Positions 22,100-35,435 of a DNA stretch of 64,000 bases are shown in pieces; position 1 is the stretch's first letter, and each line of letters starts with the position of its first letter. The stretch spans positions 1-64,000 of the forward strand of contig NC_070574.1 in the NCBI RefSeq assembly GCF_026914185.1, written 5' to 3'. The notes beneath the pieces are model-generated. The model made no database searches. It had not been told where the DNA came from and saw only the letters and a program-made list of their open reading frames with translations. The position numbers and the translations under genes were made by a program. Origin of the DNA: Puccinia triticina (Eukaryota; Basidiomycota; Pucciniomycetes; Pucciniales; Pucciniaceae).

Positions 22100-25000
22100 T
22101 CAATATGCTGGATACATAAGAGTGACCTGAATTGAGCAAAAGTTGTAGTCCAGATGTCCTTTCAAAGGAACATTTTGATCAGTGAATGCCATCCGGCGAG
22201 AGTATCTCGCTGTTCCATATGGATTTTGAGAAGCTGTTCCAGCCATTTTGCTGCCGATACAAACTACATGCATAGAAGCCGTACACACATGAAGAATGTG
22301 ATTGAGGGTCAGTTAATGAAACTAAGAAAGCAAACCAACAATTGATTTAGTTGATTTGTCGTACGTACACCTTTGGTAGCCTCTTCTTGCCCAGGAAACA
22401 GGATCTGAGGTGAGGCGAATAAACACTTCGTCCCAGTTAATTTTCCGTGGTCCCCCCTTAGTTGTCCTTTCATCTCATCCAACAGCTTCTGAATAAGAAC
22501 ATCCAGAGTTTTCACCTGTGCGATAATCTTCGTCTTGGTGGCCCTTAAAGTCTTGGCCTACAGATGCAGCCCGGAAAGCATTCAAAAAAACAACCCAAAA
22601 ACACAATGTACGGATTTTAATCAGCCGAGCAAGCTCACAATTTTGTTCCCTTTAAACGGAGAGGATGAGCCACAGATATATTGTTCGTAAGCGAACTCGA
22701 ATAAACATAAACCCTAAGAGATGAATCCAGTCAGCAACATCCAAATAGTAGTGTCCAGCTCAACGACGCACTTCATACACACTATGAATGACAGCAAGGG
22801 GTTGACTGGGAGGAACTGGTCTTCCTGAACAAGAATGATTAGCATCCGGCTTGACCAAAGCTTCGACTTGATCGTTACGACCTACGAGCGATCCTTGTCA
22901 ATAAACTAATCCCTTGATTAAGTTGGATGTTCAAGTGGAAACATACGTTGGAAAAAGTCAACGAGGCTTTGTGATTGGGAATCAAGTAGATTGGGTTGAG
23001 TAGTTTGTAACATTGTGGACAAAGTCCTCGAATATTGGTATAGGTCGACTTCGAATGGAGAACACTAGGATAGAAGCCAATACGTGTTAGGGTGTCGATC
23101 GGCAAAATCATTTGGACCACGCGACATGGCTAGGATTTTGGGACAAGTGAAACAAAAGAAAAACTGTCGCTGCTCTGATGTACCTCTGAGAAAAAGTCGG
23201 GCTGGGAAAGGAGTGGATGGTCGAGGAATTTTAGCTGGGGGGTGACTATCCGGGCGTAGGTGGTACTCAAAGTCCAGAGCCATCGTTTCTTTAGCAGCGG
23301 GAAAAATAGAGAGGCAAGATTAAAAAAATTACGCGGATACGAAACTATATTCCATGAGCAAGTTAAATCAGCAATCTTACTCCTATCATTGGCCCCAAGC
23401 TTGTCTTGTGGCAGGTTCCCGAAGCTGACCACGAGCGACAATCAGGTATAACAGTGAAATCCCGATTATCTACATGATCCGTGTCAAAAAAGAAGAGATC
23501 CCAAGACACAATTCCAGTGATCACAATCTTACCTACCGCCGATTGGCAATCTTGCAAGACTTCGAACAAGTTCATCTCCACCTCGTCTCCATCCCAGATT
23601 TGGACAGGATCATCGGACTCCAGCCTCGCCCGCGTCGTCTCGTTTTTCTTCGACATACTGAGCGACAACCTGGTTCTTTCAAACAATAGCAACCGGATCC
23701 TTTCCATGCGCATGACCTTTCGTTGCAACGAAACGTTGATTTGATGTCTGAAGAAACTCAGGTCCTCCACCTTGATATAATTTCCACTCATATAGCAATT
23801 GTTGATCCAGGTTGAGGTCTACATTTGAGTGTCCTTTGTCAATTTGCGAACGAGCAGAGTCCACAATCGTAATACAGGAAATGAATTATCCATGATCGTT
23901 GAGTCAAGTAGCCAAATGGATTTTCAGGCGAGGCAAGGAGAGTAATCGAGAACCAAAAGCATCAGCAAAAGATCATATGAGATTGGAATCGAAGCAGAAG
24001 ATCACATGAGACACGAATCGATCAATTTCAGTGACTGACATCGGATTCTATGTACTCGTAAAATGAAGCGGGATACTCGATCAAATCGAGAACGCGAAGA
24101 GGTTGACTTTCTACATCTTCTTCGTTGCTAGGAAGCGAGTTGTGGCCGAAAAAGATCGAGGATCTATCTAGTCCCAGGTGACTCAAAGTATCGTATTGAA
24201 TGTGCTTGATGCCAAACCCAACGAAAAGATGAAAGTTTCGTGGCGAGTTTCCTGATGGGTAAAATGTGAGCTTTGGGTCGTGAGCTTGTTGAGGTGAAGA
24301 AGATCGAGGAGTCACTGACCTAAGAGCCTGTGAAGACGAATGAGCAAGCTACGAGCTTGGTACTGCTGCGCACTGTTAGACAAACACTCTTCTAAGATGT
24401 AGGTTGCGGCATACAAATTCGCAACACTGCCTTCATAAAATATTTGATTTGTGAGTTTAAAGTCAGAATTAACTGCGAAAAACAGATCGGCTGTTTTCCT
24501 CACCATTTGGACCATCCCAGTCTTCTATCAATGCTTGCGCGGCCAATATAGCCATACCATCGGCTGGTTGTAGGGTCGTGGCGGGCAAGTCATCCCCTAA
24601 CAGTGGACAAGCGGACTAATCAATCCCCGAGCTGAAAAGAAGTGGTAAACTAAGCGGTGGTTTACCTAGCGGTAGATATTTGAGGTAGTTTTTCATAAGT
24701 CTCGTGGCTTCGGCGGCGTACTGGTCTTGAGGTGTCAAGTTGAGAGATCGGCGAATTTTTTCCAGGTTGATTTGCTTGCATAGGAATGCCTCAAGTTGAC
24801 CTGCTGCGGCAGCGCACTGATGATTTTCAGTCTCATTGGCTCGATCCAACGCGGCCCCAAGCTTGTTTGCGTCCTCAGTCGTCAATAGTTTGAGATATGG
24901 TGCCAGATCGTCAAAACAGCATGTCTTCCCGCCAAATTGGCTGTAGTAGGAACACACGACCTGATCCAAATTTTCTTGAGTTGCCAGACATGACAGCGGT

Positions 25001-26208
25001 TCAATGAGTGAAGTTGCCCGACGGGATTGCCAATATATATGAGCAAAATAATCAAGAAAGACGAGATAAATACCTGAAAGCGGGTGAAAGTTATCCTTCA
25101 GCTCTGAAAGCAATGGATCTCGTACACGGCACCTCAGATCTACCCGAGCTAGGGCATAGCCTCTTTCACTGCATATCTGGAGTTTCTGCTGTGCGTTCAG
25201 TTCGAGGTACAGCTGGTCGACTAGATTGTATTCGTGGACGCCCGCTTTTTCTTCGAGCCCAATCAAACTGGAAGCAGCCTGGTTCAACGTGGTCATCGTG
25301 CTCCAGTTGCGGTCACTAGGTCATCAAAAGAGAATGGTCATGAAAAGTTTCGCTGATTGTTTCTATTTTTGGCCGGGTAAAACACCCGAACTCACTCTGA
25401 TTCTAGCCGTTTTTTCATCCGAGAAATAAGCTCTTTCAAGCCCGTCGGATTGGCCCACTCAACCGCGCGCTCTCGCCACATGAGCTCTAGATTGAGATAC
25501 TTGGTTCTCATTATCTGACCCAAACGGCTATCGAATATTTTGAAGTAATCTTCCCTCGCCAATGAAATGTATTCCGGAAGTTCAGGGCGGCTGGACTCTA
25601 TCGTGTGACTTGGACCAGGCTGCACAGAGAGATTGGCTAGTTGATCGATAGTCGAGGCTTCGGAGAGTGCTGCACTTGCTGAAGCACTTTTGGATTGATC
25701 GGCAGTGGATAGTGGCTCGAAGAGTGATTCTGAATATTTCAACTTGCCGATTCCCACGATCTTCGAATGGTCATCTTCGGGACGCGATTGTCCGACCATC
25801 TCCAAGACCTTGAGAACCATCCAAAAATTGTTCGGGTCTTCGAGCTCTGGCGGGTGTGGGTTGTTAGGAGACTCAGTCTTGAGTTTCAGACATTGATCCA
25901 GGAGTGTCTGGAGACAGCGATGGGCGATCGAAACTGAGATCGGACTACGTGTGCCGGTATGACCATTGCATCGATTCGGTGTCTGGAGGATCATAGGCAG
26001 CAGGGCCCAATTAAGGTAGAGCGTTTCATCTGGGAAGGCTTTGTGCAGCTTGAGGGCGATCTGCTCGATTGATTGATTCGACCAGTCCATCGTCAGATGA
26101 GCGTGGAAGTGGTCAAATCAGTAGGAATCGGCTCACCTGCTGTTGGTCCTTGAGCTTCCCCGCGCCCGCCAAGCTCAAGAATGTCTCCATGGCGAGTGAG
26201 GGATCCAT
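22100..26208 (-). CDS. NAA25: NatB N-terminal acetyltransferase auxiliary subunit (NAA25/MDM20)
   Basis: Role: TPR-rich auxiliary subunit that anchors the NatB catalytic subunit (NAA20) to the ribosome for N-terminal acetylation of Met-Asp/Glu/Asn/Gln starts. The identification rests on the Mdm20-type order of segments in a multi-exon gene: an N-terminal MDPSLAMETFLSLAGAGKLK exon, helical repeats (YLNLELMWRERAVEW), the family-typical ATRLMKNYLKYLPLG, then TTLQPADGMAILAAQALIED, SLLIRLHRLLG and FGIKHIQYDTLSHLGL. The last resembles the conserved IKxIQxDTL signature of this family as I recall it. The first intron is 26136-26064; others fit in phase near 25392, 25075 and 24660. Exons below 24000 are less certain, and the 3' end is taken from an open frame stopping at 22100. 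It is divergent from the KDM5 gene, with start codons about 250 bp apart. Confidence 0.8.
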
Positions 26209-26459
26209 GCGCAGACGGTTGGCTTCTTGGGCGCCGGCAGTTTTTTATAGGGGAAGCTCCGCCCCTTTCACAGCCCAGTCCACTGCCTGTCACGTCTCTT
26301 TTCGCCTCCATCCGCCATGTGCTCTCGTCTTCCTCCCCTTTGGCCATTGCTGCTTGTACATACTCAGAGTCATCTCCAGGAAAATATTCTTTGCTTACAG
26401 CTCATCACACCCACGACCTCCAAAGTCGACATCCCTCCGGGCATCCCTCCTCCCCGGCC
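26209..26459. promoter_or_regulatory. Bidirectional promoter between NAA25 and KDM5
   Basis: The two start codons (26208 minus, 26460 plus) are separated by only 251 bp. The interval is pyrimidine-rich on the plus strand and contains no other gene, so both transcripts must initiate here. Confidence 0.6.
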
Positions 26460-29400
26460 ATGGAACCCAAATTCGTCTTGGGTTCGATCCGAACCGAAGT
26501 CCCCAGAGAATTTCCAAAATCCAGACAAGCCAACCGCTTGTTTGGTCTCGAACACTGTCCTGTCTTTTATCCAACGATAGACGAGTTCAAAGAGCCTATG
26601 AAGTATTTTGAATCGATTGGCTCAAAGCTCAAGCAGTTTGGGATCGGAAAAATTGTCCCCCCAACCGGTTGGAAACCTCCGTTTGTCTTGGACACTGATG
26701 TGGGCATCTCCGCCTTTCTCTCTTCTCTCTCTCCTCTCTCCTCTCTACTTCCCTTCCCGTCTCTTTCTCCGCTTCCAATGCTTCTGCCATAGTGGCAAGC
26801 GGCCGTGCCTTTGAGATTATTATCATCTTATCTCACCAACCTGTTCCTTTGGGCACTTGGCGCTTCTCCACGCAGCAATTTAAATTTAAAACTCGGCTCC
26901 AACGACTAAACGCCATGGAAGCATCTGCTCGAGCAAACGTAAACTTTCTGGAACAGCTATACCTGTTCCACCAACAGCGCGGCTCGTCTGGGATTGTCAA
27001 CGCAACCTCCCAACTTCAGGTACCGCTGATTGATCATCGACCAGTTGATCTCTGGAGGCTGAGGAAAGAGATTAATGAGCTGGGCGGATACGACAACGTT
27101 GAGTGTCTTTCAACCTTTCATCTGGCACCAAGCGCAATACATGCTCACACCCCAACGAATCATCCCAGATCACCATCCAGCGCAAATGGTCCTTCCTAGC
27201 CAAGACCATGGGATACAATACCAAGGCATCCCCGGCAGTTTCGTTCAAGTTGAAATCGGCATATGCCAAGATCATCGCCCCCTTTGATGAATATTTCAAC
27301 CGGGTCAAACAGAGCCCACCTAAACCTTCCAATAATCACTGTCGTAGGGATCGCTCTCCAGCGGACTCACTCTCGCCCCTGAGCTCCTCTCTCGCTGACC
27401 ATGATGAAGCCAACCGAATCTCAGCCTCAAAGGAACTCAAAACACATGAGAATGGCCCACTCACCGACGAATCTGGCAAGCTGGTCGCCAACACCAATGG
27501 CACTCCTGCTCTCAAAGCCTCAACGGGTGAGTACTGCGCATAATTCTCTTGTGACAAATACGGCCTTTGATATGACCATCATCCGAAATAGATTCTGCTG
27601 ATAATCCTCTAGAAGGTTAGAGCGGCAAATGCCATCAGTCTCAATGCATGACTGGGCATTTGTTTTCTTCCCGTCCAGGGAAGCCTAAAGATTTACTCGG
27701 TCAACTGACTAAATCAGTTGTCCAATCTCGAAATCCCGTTGAAAAATTTGCACAGAAAAATCCAGAAGCTCTGCTCCCCCAATCAGGCGACCATCAACAA
27801 GTCACAAGTCAACCACTCATGACCCAGACACAAGTATGGACCACGGTGGGGATGTAAGTCTAACATCAACCATTAATTTTTCCCCGTCCGATACTCCGTA
27901 TCTCTGGAAGCTCCTCCGCATATACCCAAGCAAATAACTAAGTGACGCGATCCTTTCTTACTCAGATATGTGAGATATGTGGCTCAGACGAAGACGATCC
28001 AAATATCTTGCTTTGTGATAGCTGCGATAAAGGTACGATACACTGATTGATATTTTGATTGCACAAGCATAGACTAACTCATGAGGTTCGAATTATGATT
28101 CGGCTGGTTCCAAATTACCCCAACGATGACAAATTCGACAACAGGATATCATCTACAGTGTTTGACGCCCCCACTACTGACGGTGCCCGAAGGAAACTGG
28201 TATTGCGATGCGTGTATCGTCTCGACAGGAAATGAATTTGGATTCGAGGAAGGGAGAGAACACACTCTTTCCAGTTTTCAGCGGCGGGCAGACGGGTTCA
28301 AGAAGATGTGGCTTGAGACACATCCAATCTCGAAGTCATCCCGGCGACAGTCGCTAGCTAAGGACGAGGGGCTCCCAGCAGCCGTCGGGGATGATTCCAA
28401 ATCAGCCTGGTCCACTAAACCTTTCAAAGAGCAGTTAATCGTGGAAGACTTCATTGAACGAGAATTTTGGAGGCTGGTCGAATCGCAGACAGAGACAGTA
28501 GAAGTAGAGTATGGGGCCGATATCAACACGGCAGCTTATGGCAGGTGCGCAACTTGTCATCCTGCGCTGGTTGTCCTAATTTTTTGTTCGTTTGCTTCGG
28601 AGTTTAACGTGATTTACGATTATCAGTGGCTTTCCTAATCTGGAAAAGCATCCATTCGACCCTTACTCACGAGACGGTTGGAATTTGAACAATTTGCCAA
28701 TCGCTCCTGGGTCTCTACTGAGGTTCATCAAATCCGATGTGGCAGGCATGACTCAGCCGTGGATATATGTCGGCATGCTTTTCTCCACCTTCGCCTGGCA
28801 TAAAGAAGATCATTATACGTATAGGTAAAGCATTTCCCATCGTTCATGGTTTGAATTCAAATTCTCCTGGGTGGCTGAACTCCTTTGCGCCTTTTCAGTA
28901 TCAATTATCACCATTGGGGTGAGACCAAGACCTGGTATGGCGTCCCCGGCGAAGACGACACCAAGTTGGAGGAGGCGATGAAGACAGCTGCACCTGAGCT
29001 ATTCGAACAGCAACCCGATTTGATGTTCCAACTCGTCACACTGATGTCCCCAGCCCGCCTGGGGCGAGCAGGTGTTCGGACTTACGTTTGTGACCAACGG
29101 CCCAACGAATTCGTGATCACCTGTCCCCGCTCGTATCATTCAGGATTCAATCATGGCTTAAACCTTAATGAAGCCGTCAACTTTTGCTTGCCCGATTGGC
29201 TACCGGAGGGTAATTTATGTGTTCAGCATTACAAAGCTCTACAAAAGATGCCCGTATTCTCCCATGATGAGCTTCTGGTGACAATATTCCTCAACGAGAA
29301 AGGTCCTAAGGTTTCCCGCTGGTCAGCTATCATCTCATAACTTCTTATATCTTCCCAAGCAGTGTATCCTGACACACGCTTGAGTTGATTTTATCTCGTC

Positions 29401-31138
29401 ATAGGCTTCTACCCCATTTTCGAGACATGGTTGAGCGAGAAATCGCCGAGCGTCAAACTGCACTCACTCAAATTACCAATCTATCGCCGGATATTGTGAT
29501 CGAGCCTGCTGATTTACCAGAAGAGCAGGTACAATGCCACCATTGTAAAGCTTTTGCTTTTCTGTCCCAAGTCACTTGCCCCGAATCCTCCAATGTATCT
29601 TGTCTCAATCATTCGCACATCTTCGGCGATAGTCCAAAAACATTGAGGTGTAAGTATACTGATGATGAGCTACAAAGCATGCTAATGCGCGTCAATTCTC
29701 GATCCATCAAAGCTGGACGGTCTGTCGATACGAGTGCACTTGAACAACGTACATCTGGTCGCAAGGTTTGTTTAGCTGATGCCTCGTTACTTAACAGTTC
29801 CTTTTCATGAGTGCTGATGACCGACCGCCCCTTGCATGCGACTATCAATAATAGAGGAAACCTTCAACTGCACTACTTGAAGCAACTCGTGCCGCTTTGC
29901 CTCTGGCCCAGAGAATGAAACTCGCACACGCCTCGGCTGAGAACCGAGAAGATCAGAATGAAAACTCAATTCAGTCGCAACAGGACTCGATAATGACCAA
30001 CGAGAGTAGCAATGATTTCGACGACAATGAGAAAACAGAACACGGCAGTACTACTAGTGATGTACCGACAAAACCAACTCGCCGCCCGGGTCGCAAATCC
30101 CTAGATGGCCGTGAGTCGAGAAATCCTGATAAATCAGTATTAGCTGGTTTGAATACTCGCGCTGCGCCCACTCCACGCGTTTCAGCTCCTACCACGCAAC
30201 CAGCCATAAAGAAGCGCACGTCGCAAAAATTTAAGCCAGCCATCGACCCACATGATTCACTGGCGCAGCATTTCAAACCATTTGGGCTACCCAGGCCATC
30301 CAGCTCGCTCGGCCAAGCGTCTGCGCCACATTCTACCGCAACAAACCCACGCTCAGACTCAAATAATACCAGTGAGTGGAAGGAAGACACCCACATGAAT
30401 AGGCATTATGGAAGGCCACCCGAGAATGCCGACCCTAAGGAAGCTGAAGTCGAAGGTAAATGGCATTCTCCCAAAAGCTCGCATCGTGATACAGTTGGCA
30501 CACCATCATCTGCCTCTTCGCACATTCACCGACTGCCTGTTGTTGCGCAAATTGACGTTGGTGGATCAGCGTCGATCGTACAGCTCAGTCCTTCTCGAGA
30601 ACCGTTGCTAGGCTCACGGACACGCAAGTCGAGCACACCACAGCCTCATTTAGAATCTCGAAAAGCCAATGACAGCAAGGCAAGCAACGTTGCTACTTAT
30701 GATGCAGGTGTTCTATCATCTCATCACATCTTGTCGCGACCGCAGACATCCATCGCTGGACGACATGGAACCAATGTTATCAGGCTCAAGGCCTCTACTC
30801 GAGCCGTTTCTCAACCCGTGGAGGCTGGCAGAAAGCCTGAGCAGCTTGAAAAGGGTAGCATCGCCTACATGCCAAAACTAGAGCCCGAAAGCTCGGCCCC
30901 GAGTGTTCTTCAGCCTCTACCACGGCCTCCCTTTGCTGAACATCTCCCTGGTCGAGAGCTAAAATCGGCAGACGAGGTCCTGACTAAATCTTCCCTACAA
31001 CCTCTCTCGATCACACCCAATCCGCGAGGCCCTTCAACATCAAGTTTGTTAAATCTCTTGAATCCGATCGCGGCTGATACCGCCTCTCCCTTTGACCACA
31101 AGCCACCCCCTCCTCCCCCCACCCAAAATCTAATTTGA
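26460..31138 (+). CDS. KDM5/JARID1-family histone H3K4 demethylase (JmjN-ARID-PHD-JmjC-C5HC2)
   Basis: Role: Fe(II)/2-oxoglutarate demethylase acting on H3K4 methylation. About ten exons, roughly 1,240 aa. Exon 1 (26460-26699) encodes JmjN (CPVFYPTIDEFKEPMKYFES). Exons 26876-27097 and 27169-27526 carry an ARID domain (LWRLRKEINELGGYDN, RKWSFLAKTMGYN). Exons 27966-28032 and 28145 onward form a PHD finger (ICEICGS, LLCDSCDKG, GYHLQCL, WYCDACI). JmjC spans 28400-29290 with intact iron ligands: His and Glu in WHKEDHYTYSINYHHWGE and the distal His in YHSGFNHGLNLNEAVNF. A C5HC2 zinc finger follows (VQCHHCKAFAF, VSCLNH). From 29855 to the stop at 31138 the protein is Ser/Pro/Thr-rich and apparently disordered. 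I see no PLU-1 region and no second or third PHD finger, which larger KDM5 proteins have. The intron joining exons near 29320 and 29405 is the least certain. Confidence 0.93.
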
Positions 31139-31822
31139 GCCTAAAACTATTGAGTCTTCGACCCGACTCAACCTATGTCGGTGGTTATCCTTCTCGATTA
31201 TATCGATACTGGCGGATGTCAAGAGAAGTCATTGCAAACCGAATGCCTGGACACCAAATCTTGCAGCAGCTCGAAGTTACTTCTACCACCTCCGAGATGA
31301 CTTTATTCGCCTTTTCTTTCATGTTATGTTTTCTTACTGGTCGTTTTTTCTTACCAATGTTTCTATTAGATTTATGTTTTATATCTTTCCTTCATGTGCC
31401 TTCTTAGTATGTTACATATGACTTGATTGTTTCGATGCATATCACCCATAAAAAGATAATGAGAGCTGATAGATAGGGCACAAAATGTATAAAAGCAACA
31501 TAACGTGGGCTCTTCAAGGCTTATGGATCCGTGTGGTGTCAAATGGATTAAAAAATGACTTCACAAATGTCTTGGCACCGGGCAACTCATCCAACACCCC
31601 GATTCCAACTGTGTGTGCAGCTGCTTTTTTTGCAGGGATTATCGAAATTGAGCATGTTCTATTCCACGGACTGAACCGGCAGGGACGACCCAAGCTCATC
31701 CGTCAGGCTCAATCAAGTTAGGGTTTGTCAGAATGGCTTGGCCGGACTTGAAATCAGCTATCAGACAAATTGCAAGACTGCTCCGACTGGCTGAATCTAA
31801 CTTAACACAAGTCCCCTGGTGG
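31139..31822. other. 3' flank of the KDM5 gene up to the hAT element
   Basis: No gene seen. A T-rich stretch (31300-31440) is consistent with a 3' UTR and polyadenylation region. Position 31815-31822 holds the left copy of the target duplication of the adjoining hAT element. Confidence 0.4.
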
Positions 31823-34800
31823 CAACGCTGTAACCAATACAATACAATACAATACAAATACATTGTATCTTAAAGCCAATACATGGCTTAGCAATACCAT
31901 GTATACTATCTTTTATCCAATACAGTACCAATACTTTATTGGTATGTATCTGCAATACCTACAGAAGTAGACAAAAAATTTAAATACAAATAGGATTGCT
32001 ACCATGTGTTTCTTTTGGTACATTTTTTCTGCATAAGATAAAATGGATAAAGATAATATAAAATGTAAAAAAAAACCATGATTTTTCTGGGACCCTATCT
32101 TTTTTCATGTGATCATGCTCTTCCATGGCATGTACCAATATATTATGGGGAACCTCAAATTCACCGTTGGGATTGAAACCTTGAAGCAACCATTGATGGG
32201 AGCTCACGCACCTCTCAATGGTTTGGACAGCTAGACTACCTTGATCACGGCCGCATGTGTCCGATGCCACTGAAAAACAGCTCGCAACGCTCGCTGAGGT
32301 TGAGCAGGTAGCTAAGTAATTGCGGGCAAGGAGAGCCAGTATGGGGAATTCGCGGCTATGGGACTATGGAGACAGAAATCAGTAAAAAACAAATATGAGG
32401 ATTTAAAAAAGCATGTATGAATATTGGATTTCACAAACCTTCCACCATTGTAATGCTTCATGCACCTGTGAAGTAGGCTGCTTGTATTTACCTGATAGAT
32501 TTGGAGTTGTTTCCTCAGTATCGGGAAATAAGTCAACCTCTTCAAGTTTGCACTTTCTCACACTTCGTTTTTTGGACCACAAATTGTCAAGCAAGGCAGG
32601 TGGCTCAGAAATAGGTAAATTGGCTTCGTAATCAATCTTTCTTGAGTTGAATTTTTCAGTAATTAAGACCTCAGCATATGAGTGATTGGATGGGTACCAC
32701 GTTTGGAAGAGTGAAAGACAATAGCTTGGATTCAAAATTGTTGCAAGGAGTATTGTATCACACTTCATTGCTTTGTTCACATATTTTGTTGTTTGTTCAA
32801 GCATCTTGCAAAACACCAGGCAAAATTTGTCTTCATTTGCGGAAGCAATCTTCTTTGTGAGGAACGAAGTGATTCCCCAGTATTCACCTAGTAACATACT
32901 TCCAGAGGAGATATCTCCTTCCATCTTCTTTGTAATAAAATAGAACTCCTCTGCAAAGGAATCACAAGTCAGTTTTTTTTGCATCTTATTTTATTTGATA
33001 TTCAAAAACAAACCGCAAGTATATCATTCAAATTTTTAACAACCTCCCAATGGTTTTCAGTAAGCTCTATGTTGTTGAAAAAATTGGGGTGATTGTCATC
33101 GTCTTGCTCTTGTCAATCCTTTTTGTTCTTAATAAGTTTGTTGATCACATGTTAAGCATTGTAAGCCCGCTTTCAACTCTGGAATTTAATATTCCATTGA
33201 ATGCCATAGCCCGCAATCAAGCACGGCCCCGAGTAGTCCAGCTTCTTGCACCATGTATCAAACTCAGATCATCCCGTGGCCGATGAAGTAATTTTTTGAA
33301 TAATAAAATCAACCTACAAGGGTGCAACAGATACTTCAGCTGATTGGAAATAAATTCTCAGATGATTAAAGAAATTTTAACAAACCTTCTTGAATATGGT
33401 TGCGACTGTATCAATCTCGTCCAATAGGCTTTCATCATCTAATGATTCAGCTAGAGATTTGAGATCACTATCCCCATCTTCAATCCTTTTTTTCCGGTTG
33501 AACGGACCGACTTGGATCTCTCGGCCATCGGAATCTTGACATGCCATCTCATTCTCTTCAATTGGAAACAACTCCGGTACAAAACCAATAGTGGCTTTCT
33601 TGGTCTTGATCAGTCCAGAACCCAAGAGCCAATTAGTGTGACTTTATGACAGAAGCACCATATGTGGTTGTTGGATAATCTGAGATCTGTAGCAGTTTTG
33701 GCAAGGATGATGCAATCAAGCTCTGCAGCCAGTGTTCAATTGTTTGAGCCAGAGTCAGTGGTATGAGCTAATATGTATTTATTTGAAAATAAATATGTAA
33801 CATTCAGTCTTTTTTTGTTCTTGAAGTAATCCTTGGATAGATGATATAGGAAATTCAGGATTAGAATCACTTATCTTTGTATGAAGGCCCGACTTTTTCA
33901 AAAAATTTGCAAAAGGAATAGCTAAATACTTCCCTGCATGCATCCACAAGATATACTTCAAAGATAAATGGAAAATGCAGAAGTGCTAGTCGTCCAAAAC
34001 GTAAGCTTCTGAGATTCCCATGAAAGCCTGGCGGTTTCCCTTTGTAGTCCAAACATTGTGTATAAGTTTTATCTTTGATTTTAAGTTCTAAAACAAATTG
34101 CGGCTTGTCAAAATGGAAGATGATGAAGGTCATAATAGAAGAGAAGAGAGAGGAAGATACCTTGAGATGATCAAAGACTTTGCTCTGCAAATTCAAATAA
34201 AGCTTGTGGGCTTCCTTCGCAACCCATTGGCAAGAGTACAGAGGACTACCCTTTCAATGGTAGCTTAAAGCAACACCAAGTGCAAAATTGTTGAAGCAAT
34301 TCCAGGGAAGGGAATGTCAAACCAGCCAGAAGAGCATCAAGTGGTTGAATACTCTAGTGTCTCAGCTGCCTGATTCGAGCATTAGTTTGATTGGGTCATT
34401 TACTTTCTCATTTGATTTCTTCTCCACCTCTTTTGCAGTTAACAGTAGCTTGGCCCCATGTTCAATTGCAACCGCTTGTGATGGAAATGGCCCTTGTGTC
34501 TTATCCCCGTCATGATGCTTGTATAGGTTAGAGCGCGTGCCTGGTGTCTGTTTATAACTGCTTCCGTATCATCAACATTTGTATAGAACCGGCAGGCCTG
34601 GTTTCTTTTCAAATGAATAAAATTCAAAATTTAAAGCAATATCAGTGTAAAACAAGATCAGACTTGATGACAAGATCAAAACACACATACCTGACCATTG
34701 GTTAAGGTTGGCTTATGGAAGTATTCCTCAACAGCTCCATCCCTTCTTTTCAGGTTTCAATCTTGAGTTTCCATTATTGGAGTCTTGCCGCATGTCCATA

Positions 34801-35427
34801 ACCAATTCGAGACACTGAGAACAACTTTCAAGGTCAGATTCGGAATCATTTTTGGTTTGTTTCCTCTTGGACTTTCTGGTCAATTTGGAGCTTGCTCTGG
34901 TGGATGATCTGGGTTTAGTTTTGTGGCATGGTTAGAAGCTGAAGTTGGAGTTGGAGTAAGGGATTTGCGGCCGTCGTAGTTTGGTCTGACAAATTTAGGA
35001 TCAGAACAAACAGGAGTGATTGCACGAATTGATTGTTGGGAGGGGGGCCAATTGGGAGCTGGAGATGCAGATGCTTGAGCCATGATGATTGAACAGAAAC
35101 CCAGCAATGGAAGGAGGGGAAGACTGCCGGTGCCGCAGAGGATATTGACTGAGTCGTGACTCTGTGGCCAGGCTGCTGATTCAAACTGGCCAGGCAGTGA
35201 CAGATGGGGGACAGGGCAGGTATTTCAATATGTGAATGTAACCTATCTGTATTGTATCAGTAAATCAGATACATGAAAGGCAATACAATGTATTGTATCT
35301 GAGATTCCAATACAAGAATTCAATACAAAGTGTATGGTATCTGTAAAACAGATACAATACTTTTGGTCCCTATCAGATACAATACATGACAAATACAGGT
35401 ACATGTATTTTATTGGTTACAGCTTTG
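31823..35427. mobile_element. hAT transposon, decayed, about 3.6 kb
   Basis: The left end starts CAACGCTGTAACCAATACAA and the inverted right end starts CAAAGCTGTAACCAATAAAA, so about 21 of the first 23 bases match. Both ends carry subterminal AATAC/GTATT-rich repeats (ACAATACAATAC at 31840, GATACAATAC around 35220-35390). Flanks share CTGGTGG (31816-31822 and 35428-35434), a 7-bp duplication; hAT elements normally make 8 bp, so one flanking base may have mutated. The minus strand inside encodes hAT transposase remnants. Confidence 0.88.
31980..33640 (-). pseudogene. hAT transposase, C-terminal half, with in-frame stops
   Basis: The minus strand encodes the hAT C-terminal dimerisation region. 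LSGKYKQP and ALQWWKV come first. A GT-AG intron (about 32425-32355) follows, then EFPILALLARNYLATCSTSA, CFSVASDTCGRD and QTIERCVSSHQWLLQG. Upstream (32403-32984) is a further conserved segment (GSMLLGEYWGITSFLTKK). Still further upstream, between about 33050 and 33240, the frame PCLIAGYGIQWNIKF to ENHWEVVKNLND is interrupted by three stops (TGA, TAA, TGA), so the gene cannot encode a full transposase. An acidic segment at 33377-33625 is probably from the N-terminal half. The remaining N-terminal part (34000-34900) is too decayed to model. Confidence 0.85.
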
Positions 35428-35435
35428 CTGGTGGG

